Part shown: in pieces, positions 52,539 through 61,263 of the stretch | Layout of the letters: each line of letters begins with the position of its first letter | Position numbering within the stretch: the stretch's first letter is position 1 | From: Agreia bicolorata | Lineage (GTDB): Bacteria > Actinomycetota > Actinomycetes > Actinomycetales > Microbacteriaceae | Assembly: GCF_000938265.1 (NCBI RefSeq) | Contig: NZ_JYFC01000006.1 | Coordinates: 1-64,000, forward strand | Reading direction: 5' to 3' | Length of the DNA: 64,000 nt | The notes under the pieces: model-generated | What the model saw: the letters and a program-made list of their open reading frames with translations, nothing else | Told to the model about the DNA's origin: nothing | The model's database searches: none | Position numbers and translations under genes: made by a program

Positions 52539-52865
52539 TACCTACCTCGTTCCGTATCGTTCGAGACAAACTTGCTCTACCAACGTAACCATTAAGGGGG
52601 GTACTCGCATGATTGGTTTGGTACGTCAAGTCTCAAGCTGAGCGTGAACAACGCTTGTATCGTGCTCGGGAGGTGGCTAGCCGACGTTGCATCATGGTGC
52701 GTTAGTTGGCTGCCATGAAGCCTGACGGTGGCGCCTCGGACCGCGACCACTTCAGGCTGAACAGCTTGCAAGTCATATGAGAAACTGGAAATAAGTCCAT
52801 GCCACGCGGGCAAAATTTCCTTGTGTTGGGTCGACGTGACCTCAGCCGCCGATAAGCTCCGCGAG

Positions 52866-52958
52866 CGAGTCAGGCGCTGAGGTGCTCGTGTGTCATCTGC
52901 CAGCGACCGTCTCGACGAGACATCACGTTGGTTCCCCGTCCGCTGCCACTTGCAGGCT
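52866..52958. repeat. Right 93-bp direct repeat of the small island
   Basis: Exact copy of 50644-50736, in the same orientation, 2.22 kb apart start to start. It forms the 3' end of the intact SnoaL-like gene. The gene-free stretch in front of it (52539-52865, about 330 bases) shows only a possible promoter for the secreted-protein gene, TTGACG on the minus strand near 52622-52627. Confidence 0.9.
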
Positions 52959-53241
52959 GTCCATTTTGGAGACCTGTCCAGTTGAATCGGTAGCGCACAA
53001 CGGCGATGTCATCGGCCCGGTGCACCCACTCGACATCCGAGATGCGGTAGGTCTCGTCCTCGATGACGCGGAAGTTGTATGCGACCGCGTCTACGATCGC
53101 CCGTTTTCCAACGTGAGTGCCGTTCGTGAACCAATACGTGGCGTCCTCGGCGATCAGCTCGCTCCACGCGTCGATATCGTGCGCATTGGTGCGTCGTTCG
53201 TATTCGGCCAAAAATGAATCTGCGTCAGCGGTGAGGCTCAT
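52870..53241 (-). CDS. SnoaL/NTF2-like protein
   Basis: The 123-aa protein opens MSLTADADSFLAEYERRTNA, followed by WSELIAEDATYWFTNGTHVGKRAIVDA and VVRYRFNWTG, with an end WQMTHEHLSA, all typical of the cone-shaped NTF2-like fold. Such proteins act as small isomerases, hydrolases or ligand-binding domains. The reaction is not identifiable. Its last ~30 codons are part of the 93-bp repeat. Confidence 0.85.
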   Translation of the reverse strand: MSLTADADSFLAEYERRTNAHDIDAWSELIAEDATYWFTNGTHVGKRAIVDAVAYNFRVIEDETYRISDVEWVHRADDIAVVRYRFNWTGLQNGQPASGSGRGTNVMSRRDGRWQMTHEHLSA

Positions 53242-53296
53242 GCGCTCGATCGTAGGCTGCGCCGCTGACCGCGTCCTTCGTCGTGCCAGTGCGTTT

Positions 53297-53366
53297 CAAC
53301 GCAGGAAAAGCCGACCCGTCGCGTGCGAAGGTGCCTGAATCGGGGCGATTTTCCTGAATTGGAGCG
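53297..53366. repeat. Intergenic palindromic repeat, copy 4
   Basis: Same orientation as copy 3: CGCAGGAAAAGCCG (arm from 53302), GCGTGCGAAGG in the centre, CGATTTTCCTG at 53346-53356, then AATTGGAGCG. It lies between the SnoaL start and the DUF3817 gene end. Confidence 0.75.
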
Positions 53367-53378
53367 GGCCGCGACCGG

Positions 53379-53858
53379 TCAGGCTTTGCCTCCGGGAGGG
53401 CCGACCATCAGCAGCGTCGCCATGATCACGGCGAGGGCCACGAAAAGACCACCCGCCAATGGGATGGGTCGCTGAATCGCCCAGCGGAACGCCCGATCGA
53501 GCGGGCGCGCGTCTCGGGGGTCGCTTGTCGCATCCGTTCGCCATCCGCCGTCGAGATCGCCGCGGCGAGCGAGCCACCGTTCCGTCGGGATGGTGGCGTA
53601 GGGCACCACGGCGGATGCGACGGCCAGGGCCGCGAGGCCGAGGTGCCACCGCTGGTTCACGGCCACGACGCCGGCCTGCAGTGCATACGCGATGAAGATC
53701 AATCCGTGAATGAAGCCCGCGATCGATACCGGCCAGTCGCCGACTCCGACCGCGTACTTCAAAATCATGCCTGCGATGAGCAGCGTCCACGTGATGGTTT
53801 CTAGCAGGGCGAAGACGCGGAAGAGTTTCTCGGGCGTGAATGTGTTCGCTGTGGCCAT
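53379..53858 (-). CDS. DUF3817 integral membrane protein
   Basis: ATG 53858 gives 159 aa. The pattern LFRVFALLETITWTLLIAGM, then GFIHGLIFIAYALQAGVVAVNQRW is the DUF3817 signature of small four-TM proteins of unknown role found in many actinobacteria. The C-terminus has an extra segment (LAGGLFVALAVIMATLLMV) and a charged loop between. It is divergent from the MFS gene, with 46 bases between starts. Confidence 0.85.
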   Translation of the reverse strand: MATANTFTPEKLFRVFALLETITWTLLIAGMILKYAVGVGDWPVSIAGFIHGLIFIAYALQAGVVAVNQRWHLGLAALAVASAVVPYATIPTERWLARRGDLDGGWRTDATSDPRDARPLDRAFRWAIQRPIPLAGGLFVALAVIMATLLMVGPPGGKA

Positions 53859-53904
53859 GCATCCAGTGTCTCGCACCGTCGGTGGCAGCCCGTACCGTGG
53901 AAGC

Positions 53905-55188
53905 ATGGCACAGCTTCCCCGCGCCATGCGGCCCTTCGCTACCGGGCAGTACCGGTTGCTCTTTGGCGCGCTCACTCTGTCGCTCTTCGGCGGGGGCATG
54001 TGGCTGGTGGCACTCGTTTGGCAGGTCATCGAGCTCGGCGGGGGGCCGCTGCAGCTCTCGATCACGGCGACCGCCACGAGCATCGGAATGGTCGGCGCCA
54101 CACTTATCGGCGGAGTCGTCGCAGATCGCGTGCCGCAGCGCCTGATTCTCGTGGGCATTGAGAGCGTCAAGCTGGTGAGCATGGCCGGCATCGCCACGCT
54201 CGCGCTCACCGGGTCGCTCGAGCTCTGGCACCTGGTCGCAGCAGCCGCTCTGCTCGGCATTGGCGAGGGGTTCTTCTACCCGGCGTACTCCGCGATTCTT
54301 CCCTCGCTTCTTCCTGCCGACGACCTGCTCGCAGCGAACGGCATCGAGGGTGTGCTTCGCCCCGCCGCCATGCAGGCTGCCGGCCCGGCGCTCGCAGCAG
54401 GGCTCATCGCGATCGGCGGCCCGCCCCTCGCGTTCGTTGTGATTGTCGCTGTGCATATCCTCGCGCTCGCGGGGCTCAGTGTGATGCGCAGCGTGCCCGT
54501 CGCGCGCGACCGCTCGGGCGACACCGCGCATCCGCTCGTCTCGGTGTATCGCGACATGCGCGAGGGCGTCATCTATATGGTGCGCACCCCGTGGCTGTTC
54601 GCGACTCTGCTCTTCGCGTTCGGCTGGGTGCTGGTGCTGCTCGGGCCCATCGAGGTGCTGCTGCCGTTCGCGGTGCGCGAGCAGACAGGGGGAGGTGCCG
54701 GATCGTTCGCCCTCGTGCTCGCCGCCTTCGGAGTGGGTGGCGCGATCGGATCGATCGTCGTCGCCTCGCGTCGACTGCCGCGCCGCTACCTGACTGTGAT
54801 GCTGCTCGCGTGGGGCATCGGCTCGGTTCCCCTGGCGATCATTGGGTTCACGAGTGAGCTCTGGGTCATGGCGGTCGCCGTCTTCGTCGTGGGTTTCACG
54901 GGCTCGGCCGGCCAGGTGATCTGGGGAACTCTGCTTCAGAGGCGCGTGCCACGCGAACTGCTCGGGCGTGTGTCGAGCCTCGACTTCTTCGTCTCGCTCG
55001 CGCTCATGCCGGTGTCGATGGCGCTCGCGGGCTCGGTCGGCGAAGCGGTCGGTCTGATGCCCACGTTCCTCGTCGCGGGGATCGTGCCCGTGTTCTTCGC
55101 CGTGGCGGCCCTGCTCATCGCCCGCATGCCGCGCGACGAGATCGCGCATCCACTGGATGCCGCGCCGCCCCTCGAAGAGGTCGCGTGA
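53905..55188 (+). CDS. MFS exporter, EntS-like branch
   Basis: ATG 53905 gives 427 aa. Motifs are YRLLFGALTLSLFGGGMWLVAL in TM1, GGVVADRVPQRLILVG (motif A), GEGFFYPAYSAILPSLLP, and SGQV-like GSAGQVIWGTLLQRRVP in the second half. This matches the MFS_3 branch that includes enterobactin exporter-type proteins. TACCGT precedes the ATG by 6 bases, with no Shine-Dalgarno, so the message may be leaderless. The substrate is unknown. Confidence 0.88.
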   Translation: MAQLPRAMRPFATGQYRLLFGALTLSLFGGGMWLVALVWQVIELGGGPLQLSITATATSIGMVGATLIGGVVADRVPQRLILVGIESVKLVSMAGIATLALTGSLELWHLVAAAALLGIGEGFFYPAYSAILPSLLPADDLLAANGIEGVLRPAAMQAAGPALAAGLIAIGGPPLAFVVIVAVHILALAGLSVMRSVPVARDRSGDTAHPLVSVYRDMREGVIYMVRTPWLFATLLFAFGWVLVLLGPIEVLLPFAVREQTGGGAGSFALVLAAFGVGGAIGSIVVASRRLPRRYLTVMLLAWGIGSVPLAIIGFTSELWVMAVAVFVVGFTGSAGQVIWGTLLQRRVPRELLGRVSSLDFFVSLALMPVSMALAGSVGEAVGLMPTFLVAGIVPVFFAVAALLIARMPRDEIAHPLDAAPPLEEVA

Positions 55189-55371
55189 CGTCGTCACGCT
55201 GATGTCATCGAGTGTGCAATTTCGGCCTGTATTGGCAGGGTGCACCGACCTTTTTTGCACACCCGAGACGGGTCTCGACGTGTGTCGAATGCGCGGTTCG
55301 GTACTTTCTCACTGAGTAGTGCCACTCTGGAACCCCGACGCGTCAGCGTCGTGTGAATGAAGGGGGCCGTC

Positions 55372-56034
55372 ATGGCTGATAAGAAGACGAAGAAGCCCGC
55401 ATCGAAGGCGACGAAGAAGTCGAACGAGAAGCCCGCGTCGAAGGCTGCGAAGAACATCGAGAAGAAGCTCGAGAAGGCGGCGCGCGAGGCGATAGCCGCG
55501 GCGGAGACCGCAGTGAAGAAGGCACGCAAGGCGGCGAGCGAGCGCTCGAAGGAGTTGCGCAAGCAGGCCAGGAAGGTTGGCCGCGACCTCGAGAACGTCG
55601 TGAAGGATGTCGTGCCGGAGCCGAAGAAGCCCGTCGCCGCGAAAGAAGCGACAGCTGCCGTGAAGAAGCCGGTCACCAAGACGCCGGCGGCGAAGAAGCC
55701 TGCCACGAAGGCTGCTGCCGCGCCGCAGGCGAAGAGCCCGGCTGTAGCAGCGCCGGCCGCCAAGAAGCCGGTTGCCAAGAAGCCGGCCGCTAAGAAGCCG
55801 ACAGCGAAGGCGGTTGCCACGCCGCCCATCACATCCGCGCCTCCGGCGACGAAGCGTGGACTCGATCTGCCGAAGGCATCCGCCACCAAGGCCGCGCCGA
55901 AAGCGGCGCCGAAGGCATCCGTCGCCACGAAGCCGCCGACCCTCGTCGAGCTTCGCGCGCAGGCGAAGGCCAAGGGCGTCGTGGGGTACTCGCGCATGAG
56001 CCGCGCGATCCTCGTGGAGCGCCTGAAGGACTAG
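55372..56034 (+). CDS. Histone H1-like, Lys/Ala-rich nucleoid protein with C-terminal Rho-N/SAP-like domain
   Basis: ATG 55372 (AGGGGG 6 bases upstream) gives 220 aa. The first part is Lys/Ala-rich with many AAKKPVAKKPAAKKP-type repeats, like the H1-like tails of actinobacterial nucleoid proteins. The end reads TLVELRAQAKAKGVVGYSR, a short SAP- or Rho-N-like helix pair that binds nucleic acid. The protein would bind DNA non-specifically and compact the nucleoid. A hairpin (repeat copy 5) closes the gene. Confidence 0.8.
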   Translation: MADKKTKKPASKATKKSNEKPASKAAKNIEKKLEKAAREAIAAAETAVKKARKAASERSKELRKQARKVGRDLENVVKDVVPEPKKPVAAKEATAAVKKPVTKTPAAKKPATKAAAAPQAKSPAVAAPAAKKPVAKKPAAKKPTAKAVATPPITSAPPATKRGLDLPKASATKAAPKAAPKASVATKPPTLVELRAQAKAKGVVGYSRMSRAILVERLKD

Positions 56035-56045
56035 TGCCCGCACGC

Positions 56046-56106
56046 AATTCAGGAAGAGCGCGTCACCGAGGCCACTATGGCGACGGTGACGCGCTTCTCC
56101 TGAATT
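56046..56106. repeat. Palindromic repeat copy 5, probable bidirectional terminator
   Basis: AATTCAGGAAGAGCGCGTCA... (56046-56068) pairs with 56084-56106, 23-base arms with two mismatches. It lies between the convergent ends of the H1-like gene and the nuclease gene, so in this copy it can act as a terminator for both. It shares AATTCAGGAA/TCCTGAATT ends with the other four copies, with a different centre. Confidence 0.78.
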
Positions 56107-56114
56107 AGTCGCGC

Positions 56115-58775
56115 CTAGGAGCGGCGACGCCGCAGCGCCAGGCCGCCGAACCCTGCTCCGAGAACGAGCAGTGCAAGGGCTCCGAACAGGATGGGTGCCG
56201 CATCGGTGCCTGTCGCGGCGAGGCTTCCCGAGCCCGAACTGCCGGCTGCCACGCCCGGAGTGCCTGTTTCCGGAAGTCCGGTGCCGGGGTCAACGGGCTC
56301 ATCCTCACGCAACGACAGCCCCACGACCACGGGGTCGTGGTCGCTCGAGCGGTAGGGATCGGCGCTGTAAAGGTTCACCGCGTTGTAGTTGTACCGGCTG
56401 TACTCCAGGGCGATCGACTCGACAGAGTTGATGTTCCAGATGTCGGTGCCTGTCACATCCGCCGCCGCGGCCTTGGAGGCGAAGACGTGGTCGAGCGAGC
56501 CGACCGCGCCATCGAAGGCGTAGCTCTTCTTGCCCGTGGCCTCGCCGAGGTCGGTGTACCCGGCCGCGAGAATCACGTCGATCGGGTCCTCTTTCTCATA
56601 CGAGTTGAAGTCGCCGCTCAGAAGCACGCGGTCGATGCCGGTGTCTGAGACGAGGCCGTCGGCGAACGTCACGAGGGCCGTCGCCTGGCGCACGCGCGAG
56701 GCGTTGGATGCGCCCTGCCCGTCGCCCTGGTCGGCGTCTTCACCGGTGCCTGACCCCTTTGACTTGAAGTGGTTCACGATGGTGATGAAGCGCGTGGACT
56801 CTCCTCCGTCGACCAGCTGGAACGCCTGGGCGAGCGGGTAACGGGCATTCGAGAAGGCCGTGTCGTCGTCGATCACCGAGTCGCCGACCGTCTCGACGAC
56901 TGCCGTGCGGTAAATGAACGCCGTGCGAATGACATCCTCGCTCGCAGGAACCGCCGCAGGGGAGGGCACGAACGCCCACGTGCCCGCGCCGGCCGCCGCA
57001 TTGAGCGCGTCGGTCAGCTCGGCGAGGGATGCGTCGCGGTCGAGCCCGAAGCGGCTCGAGTTCTCGATCTCCTCGAGCGAGACGACGTCGGCGTCGAGGG
57101 CGTTGATCGCCGAGACGATCTTGGCCTGCTGCCGGTCGAGGTCTTCCTGCTCGGCGGCTCCGCGGGCGTCGCAGCCGGAGTTGACGGTCACGGGGTCGCC
57201 GTCACGGTCGGTGTAGTAGGTGCATCCCGTGAGCTCGTCTCCCGTAGTCGAGAAGTAGTTGAGCACGTTGAACGAGGCCACGGTCGCGTCGCCACCGACT
57301 GCGGCGGGAGCGGGCGTGCGTGTGTTCTCGAAGGTCGCGGGCTGCACGGTCGCGGCGTTCGCGGGGGTGAGCTCCTGCGTCGGCTGCAGGTTCCAGGCAC
57401 CGAAGCGGTAGTCGACGACGGCCGGCCTGGTGAAGGTCACGGCTGCGCCGATGCGAACCGGGTTCTCGACGGTCAGGTACGGCAGCGGCTTCGACTTGTT
57501 TGCGGCGCTGTTGAAGTTGGTGCTCGCCCCGTCGTCGAGGGTTACGGCCGCGGCCGCGTTGGCCGCGACGAGTGCCGTGTAGTCCGCACTTCCCGGCTCG
57601 GTCACCGAGGTGGGCGTCACGAGGGGCTCGGTGCCGGCGGTGAGCACGATCGACCCGTAGTAGTTCGTGTCGTAGTTGTCGGTCACCGTGTAGTCGCCGG
57701 CCGGGGAGAGCAGCATGCTCTCCAGCGACTCCCGCAGTGCGGGGTCGCTGGGCAGGGCGACGGCTGCGGGGGCGGGTGGGGTGACCGCGTCGGTCAGCGC
57801 GGTGAGTCCGCCGGATGCGACGGTCAGCTCGGTCAGGCCCTGATACTCCGACACGACGCCGGTGACCTCGACGTACGCGCCGATGGCCGCCTGCTGCACC
57901 GTGGCCGACGAGAAGACGAAAAGGCCGTCGGATGCCGTGTGCGTCGCCAGGTCGAGGTTTCCCCCGGTGCCGGGCGTCTGGATCACGTAGCCGTTGAAGC
58001 CGCCCGTGGGGTAGCTCGCGGTCACGACTCCGCGGGTGATCACGGTCTGGCCGGCCAGCGGGCTCGTGTCGCTCGTGCCCTGGATCTCGGCGATCGCTGC
58101 CTCGACCGCAGGACCGCCCGGCTCCTCCGGCGTAACCTCGCCGCCGCTGTTCTGCGGCGTCGGGGCGGCGAGCGCGAAGTCCGCGGAGTTCACGTCGGTG
58201 TCGACGGGCGTGGTGCGCGTCATCGAGGTGGTTATCGACGGCCGGGGAGCGGCGGAGCCCTCGAAGGTGTTGGACGTTCCGTAGCCGAGCAAGTCGACGA
58301 TGGCCGGGTCGTTCACGAGCGAGCCCGTGGGGGGAGCGGCGAGCAGGCCGGTCTGATTCGACAGGAACAGCGTGCCTCCGGCCCCCGCGGCAAAGGAGTC
58401 GCTCATGATGGCGTCGGGCGTAGGCAGCGCTGCCCCGTTGCCCGCGTTGCTTCCACCCTGGATCAGGTAGTACCCGCCGGCTGCGATACTGCCGGTCAAC
58501 GACAGCACGCCGCTGGGGTTGGCCGATCCGCCCGCGGAGCGGTACTGCAGAGACATCGAGCTGAGATCGACGGCCGTGTCGGTCGGGTTGTAGAGCTCGA
58601 CGAACTTGTTGAGGTACGTGGCGCCGGCGGATCCGCCGTTGACGTAGGCCTCGCTGATGATGACTCCGGTACTGGCTGCGAAAGCGGGTACGGCGATCAC
58701 CGGACTGGCCGCGAGGGCCGTGCCCGCCAGAACGGCGAGGCCGATCCTGAGGCTGCTGTGGTGCATTCGGGGCAT
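56115..58775 (-). CDS. Secreted ExeM/NucH-type extracellular nuclease with lamin-tail domain and cell-wall sorting tail
   Basis: ATG 58775 (AAGGG 6-7 bases upstream) gives 886 aa. A signal peptide is followed by a lamin-tail-like domain (GVIISEAYVNGGSAGATYLNKFVELYNPT), an OB-fold region, and an endonuclease/exonuclease/phosphatase domain from about residue 500 (ASFNVLNYFST, SLEEIENSS, LSGDFNSYEKEDP, SSDHDPVVVGL). The C-terminus has LPETGTPG, LAATG, a TM segment and RRRRS, so sortase anchoring is expected. It digests DNA outside the cell. The length fits the family. Confidence 0.92.
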   Translation of the reverse strand: MPRMHHSSLRIGLAVLAGTALAASPVIAVPAFAASTGVIISEAYVNGGSAGATYLNKFVELYNPTDTAVDLSSMSLQYRSAGGSANPSGVLSLTGSIAAGGYYLIQGGSNAGNGAALPTPDAIMSDSFAAGAGGTLFLSNQTGLLAAPPTGSLVNDPAIVDLLGYGTSNTFEGSAAPRPSITTSMTRTTPVDTDVNSADFALAAPTPQNSGGEVTPEEPGGPAVEAAIAEIQGTSDTSPLAGQTVITRGVVTASYPTGGFNGYVIQTPGTGGNLDLATHTASDGLFVFSSATVQQAAIGAYVEVTGVVSEYQGLTELTVASGGLTALTDAVTPPAPAAVALPSDPALRESLESMLLSPAGDYTVTDNYDTNYYGSIVLTAGTEPLVTPTSVTEPGSADYTALVAANAAAAVTLDDGASTNFNSAANKSKPLPYLTVENPVRIGAAVTFTRPAVVDYRFGAWNLQPTQELTPANAATVQPATFENTRTPAPAAVGGDATVASFNVLNYFSTTGDELTGCTYYTDRDGDPVTVNSGCDARGAAEQEDLDRQQAKIVSAINALDADVVSLEEIENSSRFGLDRDASLAELTDALNAAAGAGTWAFVPSPAAVPASEDVIRTAFIYRTAVVETVGDSVIDDDTAFSNARYPLAQAFQLVDGGESTRFITIVNHFKSKGSGTGEDADQGDGQGASNASRVRQATALVTFADGLVSDTGIDRVLLSGDFNSYEKEDPIDVILAAGYTDLGEATGKKSYAFDGAVGSLDHVFASKAAAADVTGTDIWNINSVESIALEYSRYNYNAVNLYSADPYRSSDHDPVVVGLSLREDEPVDPGTGLPETGTPGVAAGSSGSGSLAATGTDAAPILFGALALLVLGAGFGGLALRRRRS

Positions 58776-58933
58776 GGGCATCCCTTGTTCAGATAGTGGG
58801 TGGGTACCCATCTATCCAAGGGATGTTCGGCGACGACTCGAAGTCGTGCGTGTAAACAGCAGGTTTAAGTTACCCCTGTTGAGGGGGTGTTGGGCGTGTC
58901 AACGCATGCTGTGATACGGCCCCGCCGACAGTT

Positions 58934-59263
58934 CTAGACGTGCCCTCGAGGTGGATTCGTCGCACCGTTCGGCTCTTCAGAGAAGATGAGGCCCTGCCCG
59001 CTGTTGGCGGACGAGGTCAGAATCTCGAGCCACTCGCGGTTCAGGGTGGGCATCTTTCCGCCGAAGAACTTGAAGTAGAGGGGGATCGACTTGTCGAGCC
59101 AGATGCTCGACCGACCATCGCCGATGGCCGGGTCGTCTTTCCACGAGAAGAAGAAGCTCTCGCCGCGGCGGAGCTTCGAGCCGATCACGATCTGAAGGTG
59201 TGTCAGTGCCCTGTCGTCGAACTCGATCTCGATGTCGGAGTCACCGTATAGCAACTTTCCCAT
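58934..59263 (-). CDS. DUF7882-family protein (often annotated as ATP-dependent DNA ligase)
   Basis: The 109-aa product reads MGKLLYGDSDIEIEFDDRAL, then HLQIVIGSKLRRGESFFFSW and RSSIWLDKSIPLYFKF, a compact sequence pattern repeated in many Microbacteriaceae genomes and named DUF7882. It lacks any ligase motif; the common ligase label is a database error. The function is unknown. Confidence 0.82.
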   Translation of the reverse strand: MGKLLYGDSDIEIEFDDRALTHLQIVIGSKLRRGESFFFSWKDDPAIGDGRSSIWLDKSIPLYFKFFGGKMPTLNREWLEILTSSANSGQGLIFSEEPNGATNPPRGHV

Positions 59264-59279
59264 GATGTCCCCTCGTGCC

Positions 59280-59570
59280 TTACTGCGTCGCTGTGCGCGA
59301 TGATCCTCTCACACTAGGCGAGACACGGCCGGAATCATGATTTGATGCGAAGAGTGACAGCGCGTCATCCAGGCTGTGCACGGTGCGGGATGCGACGCCG
59401 CTCTTCAAAAGGGTCACTTCGAAAACGCCGCCTCGTGCCTCAATGAACCCGAGGAGTGACGCGGCGTCGTGAACTGATACGCGAGGGTCGGAGACTCGCC
59501 ATTCCGTCGGCGACAGCCTCACAAGCGAGATCGTCTCTTGACTCGGCTCGGTGGTGCTGTGTGCAATCAC
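59280..59570 (-). CDS. Small conserved hypothetical protein
   Basis: The 96-aa product starts MIAHSTTEPSQETISLVRLS and has a central LGFIEARGGVFEVTLLKSG, an alpha/beta mix with no assigned family. It lies 16 bases upstream of the DUF7882 gene and may share its transcript. A role is not inferable. Confidence 0.6.
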   Translation of the reverse strand: MIAHSTTEPSQETISLVRLSPTEWRVSDPRVSVHDAASLLGFIEARGGVFEVTLLKSGVASRTVHSLDDALSLFASNHDSGRVSPSVRGSSRTATQ

Positions 59571-59659
59571 GCGGTTCCTGCTCTTTCCTCGCTTCCTTCG
59601 CGAAGCGCGCGAATCGAAGCTCTCACCAGTCTCGGTGAGAGCTCCGATTCGCGTCAGGG

Positions 59660-60379
59660 CTAGATATCCCCCGAGGAGCGTGAATCACTTCCGGAGCCGG
59701 CTCCCAGCTTCGGCCGCCGCAGCGCGAACAAAGTCACGCCCACGGCGACCGCGACGGCGGCGAGAGCTCCACCGGCCCACGCCACCACTGAGAGGAACTC
59801 GTCATCCGACGTGGCGGCCACCGACTTCTGGTCCGAGCTGTTTGCGGACGACCCTGTGGAACCGCCATCCGAGTTGCTGTCGCCGGTCGTGTCGACCGCC
59901 GTCGCGCAGACGGGCGCGGCTTTGGAACCGGTCGAGGCGGGCTGCCCCGCATCCGGCTGCCAGGTGAACGAGAACTGATTCGACACCGGATGGCCGTCGG
60001 TCGAGACGACCCGCCAGATCACCGTGTAGTCACCTGCCGGGCCGAGCGCGGCCGCCGTCGATATGGAGGGTCCCGAGACGGTCACGCATCCGTCGCCGTA
60101 GAACAGGCCATCGGGGCCCTGCACTTCGAGCGCGCCGGCCGATCCGGTGTTCTCGCCGCCGAAGTCGAGCAGCACGTCGTTGGTCGTGATCACGAAGTCG
60201 CTCGGCAGCGTGGTGAGCACAGAGCCTGCCTCGGGCGTCGACGACACGAGATAGTTGTGCGCCGACGCAGCCGGAAGCTGACCGATCGCGCCGACGGTGA
60301 GCGCGCCCGTGCCGAGCAGAGCCAGGGCGCCAATCGCGATGGTCACGCCGGTCGACAGTCTCGGCAGAGGGATGCGCAT
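59660..60379 (-). CDS. CopC-domain copper-binding membrane protein
   Basis: The 239-aa protein has a signal peptide cut after PAASA, so the mature N-terminus is HNYLVSSTPEAGS, the His-first copper site typical of CopC. The beta-barrel continues with DYTVIWRVVSTDGHPVSNQFSFTW, the second His segment. A Ser/Asp linker and one C-terminal TM segment follow. It should bind Cu(II) outside the membrane. It is 4 bases downstream of ycnI. Confidence 0.92.
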   Translation of the reverse strand: MRIPLPRLSTGVTIAIGALALLGTGALTVGAIGQLPAASAHNYLVSSTPEAGSVLTTLPSDFVITTNDVLLDFGGENTGSAGALEVQGPDGLFYGDGCVTVSGPSISTAAALGPAGDYTVIWRVVSTDGHPVSNQFSFTWQPDAGQPASTGSKAAPVCATAVDTTGDSNSDGGSTGSSANSSDQKSVAATSDDEFLSVVAWAGGALAAVAVAVGVTLFALRRPKLGAGSGSDSRSSGDI

Positions 60380-60383
60380 GCGC

Positions 60384-61121
60384 TTAGGCCGCCCGCGAGC
60401 GTCGCGTGGCCACTACGGCGATGACGACGCCGACGGCTCCCACGACGAGACCGCCGATACCGAGCACGCGCGCCAGCACGTCGTCCGAGGAGCCGGAGGC
60501 CGCGCTCGGGGCCGAGCCCGTCGCATCCGACGCCATGCTGCCGGCCGGCATCGGATCGCCGTCGGCCTCTGTGGCCACGGCGTCCGTCACGGTGATGCTG
60601 GGCGCCGGATGCTCGACCGAGTCCTCGTCAGCCCCGGCGGCCGGGACCTCGTTCCAGTTTGTCGACCCGGTCTCGCAGGTCTGCAGTACCGGGAACTTGA
60701 GGGTCGTGCCTGCGGCATCGGTCGGCAACTGCAGCGAGAGCGCGAAGGTGTCGCGGTAGCCGTCTGCCAGCGGGGTCTTGGCCGTGTACACAACCTGACC
60801 GACGCGCTCCGCTGTTGCCACACCCTTAGCGTTCGTCGTCGGCGTTGCCAGCGGGGCCATGACTTTCGAGACGTCCCAGTTGGGGTTGATGGTGGGCGTC
60901 ACCGACGGGATCGTCTCGGGAACGTCGATGGTGATCGACGTGGTGGCCGACCCATCGCATCCGTGCGGAACGGCGAACGTGAGCACTGTGTACGACCCGG
61001 CGGCGGTTGCGGCGGGGGTGACGCTCACGTGGGCGCTTGCCGAGAGCGGCACGGCGACCGCAAGCAGCACGCCGAGGCCGAGGCCGGTCGAGGCGAGGGT
61101 GAGCGAGGTGGATTTCTTCAT
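60384..61121 (-). CDS. ycnI: YcnI family copper-binding protein (DUF1775)
   Basis: ATG 61121 (AAGGA 7 bases upstream) gives 245 aa. The signal peptide ends ASA and the mature chain starts HVSVTPAATAAGSYTVLTFAVPHGCDGSAT, the YcnI copper site with N-terminal His and conserved Gly-Cys. Further NWDVSKVMAP and FPVLQTCETGSTNWNEVP (Trp brace) match the family. A C-terminal TM anchors it. It acts with CopC in copper uptake or delivery outside the membrane. Confidence 0.93.
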   Translation of the reverse strand: MKKSTSLTLASTGLGLGVLLAVAVPLSASAHVSVTPAATAAGSYTVLTFAVPHGCDGSATTSITIDVPETIPSVTPTINPNWDVSKVMAPLATPTTNAKGVATAERVGQVVYTAKTPLADGYRDTFALSLQLPTDAAGTTLKFPVLQTCETGSTNWNEVPAAGADEDSVEHPAPSITVTDAVATEADGDPMPAGSMASDATGSAPSAASGSSDDVLARVLGIGGLVVGAVGVVIAVVATRRSRAA

Positions 61122-61263
61122 GGCGAGTCCTTGAAAAGAGTGCGGAGGGGCGCGTCGAACGCGCGGTTGCTCCGGCGAGATGGATGCGCAGGGTGCGCGA
61201 AAAGATCTCGGTGCGCAGGCGAGTGCCGGCCCGAGTAGTGCCGCCCGATTAAGGGGGAAGGGG

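Noticed and set aside
53296-55260. 654-codon minus-strand open frame over the MFS gene
   Set aside because: Low-complexity Arg/Glu/His-rich reading typical of shadows; it also reads through the palindromic repeat.
56769-58796. 675-codon plus-strand open frame over the secreted nuclease
   Set aside because: Antisense shadow; Val/Arg/Gly repeats without any domain, while the minus strand holds a full nuclease.
58934-59263. ATP-dependent DNA ligase
   Set aside because: The label used for this family has no support: no KxDG motif and only 109 aa.
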